NCBI GenBank assembly: GCA_001507935.1
Contig: LGET01000121.1
Location: forward strand, 1 to 5,149
From: Thermococcales archaeon 44_46
GTDB taxonomy: Archaea; Methanobacteriota_B; Thermococci; Thermococcales; Thermococcaceae
Direction of reading: 5' to 3'
Length of the DNA: 5,149 nt
How positions within the stretch are numbered: the stretch's first letter is position 1; each line of letters begins with the position of its first letter. Positions 4,791 through 5,149 of the stretch are shown here, in pieces. The translations under genes were made by a program, and so were the position numbers. The notes below the pieces were generated by a model. The model was given only the letters and a program-made list of their open reading frames with translations, did no database searches and had not been told where the DNA came from.

Positions 4791-5149
4791 TTGGGAAGGT
4801 CTATTGTTTTTGCCTCTGGAAAAGGTGGTACGGGTAAAACCACCACAATAGCAAATGTCGGTGTCGCGTTGGCACAGTTTGGAAAGGAAGTCATAGTGAT
4901 TGATGCAGATATTACAATGGCAAATCTGAGCTTAATCCTCGGCATGGAGGACATTCCAATAACCCTCCACGATGTTCTATCAGGAGAGGCGGATCTTAGA
5001 GATGCCGTCTACGAAGGCCCAGCAGGTGTTAAAGTAATCCCAGGCGGACTAAGCCTTGAAAAAATAAAGAAGGTAAAGAACCCGGAAAAGCTGAAGGAGC
5101 TCATAAGAGAGATATCATCAATGGCAGATTTTGTTTTAATCGATGCCCC
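4791..5149 (+). CDS. minD: MinD/ParA-family P-loop ATPase, archaeal MinD (3' end outside window)
   Basis: The first 119 residues are present. The deviant Walker A motif KGGTGKTT (11-18) has both the signature Lys11 and the Walker Lys16. [16 protein letters not shown] (38-53) is the switch I region typical of MinD, with Asp40 as the likely catalytic residue. FVLIDAP at the right edge contains the Walker B Asp118. [20 protein letters not shown] and the [10 protein letters not shown] segment match Thermococcales MinD. The missing part would hold switch II and, if present, the C-terminal amphipathic membrane-targeting helix, so it cannot be said whether this copy binds membrane. MinD-type ATPases dimerise on ATP and position cellular structures. 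Archaea generally lack MinC/MinE partners, and the role of archaeal copies varies. The TTG start gives the expected N-terminus [13 protein letters not shown]. The gene has its own leader and candidate promoter, separate from the stomatin operon. Confidence 0.93.
   Translation, partial: MGRSIVFASGKGGTGKTTTIANVGVALAQFGKEVIVIDADITMANLSLILGMEDIPITLHDVLSGEADLRDAVYEGPAGVKVIPGGLSLEKIKKVKNPEKLKELIREISSMADFVLIDA

Noticed and set aside
4715..4954. Minus-strand open frame spanning the minD leader and start
   Set aside because: It is antisense to the strongly supported P-loop region of minD and shows no protein features of its own.

Overview
The window looks like chromosomal DNA of a hyperthermophilic euryarchaeon of the order Thermococcales (Thermococcus or Pyrococcus type). 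The grounds are the protein families and their order (an NfeD-type membrane protease directly followed by a prokaryotic stomatin, as in the Pyrococcus horikoshii PH1510-PH1511 pair, and an archaeal MinD ATPase), Shine-Dalgarno motifs of the GAGGTGA/GGTGGTG kind, A/T-rich TATA-like boxes with purine-rich BRE-like flanks, T-run terminators and very tight gene packing. The genus is inferred. No tRNA, rRNA, CRISPR array, insertion sequence or integration site is visible.

Layout. Bases 1-627 (+) carry the 3' end of a large DEAD/DEAH helicase gene, ending in the cysteine-rich DUF1998 domain of the Hrq1/MrfA/SftH family. It converges on, and overlaps by 23 bp, a minus-strand cluster that runs from 2399 down to 605. 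In transcription order the cluster holds a 95-aa winged-helix-like protein, an AlkA-like helix-hairpin-helix DNA glycosylase, a 107-aa coiled-coil protein and a 131-aa protein with a ribbon-helix-helix-like N-terminus and coiled coils. All three junctions overlap (13, 38 and 23 bp), so the four are very probably one operon. A 94-bp divergent promoter region (2400-2493) separates it from the plus-strand pair nfeD-stomatin (2494-4648), which have one base between them. After T-rich terminator sequence, a 142-bp intergenic region (4649-4790) with TATA-like boxes, an operator-like palindrome and short direct repeats leads into minD, which is cut by the right edge.

How the genes work together. NfeD and stomatin form a known membrane quality-control pair. 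The protease carries the Ser-Lys dyad at the spacing of PH1510, and the stomatin carries the hydrophobic C-terminal segment that PH1510 cleaves in PH1511. The minus-strand operon is centred on base-excision repair, with one putative DNA-binding protein at each end and two coiled-coil proteins of unknown role. Its neighbour across the convergent overlap is a helicase family with known repair members. The least described parts are the small proteins co-transcribed with the glycosylase, the symmetric back-to-back promoter at 2428-2461 and the operator-like structure upstream of minD. The rest is ordinary Thermococcales housekeeping DNA.
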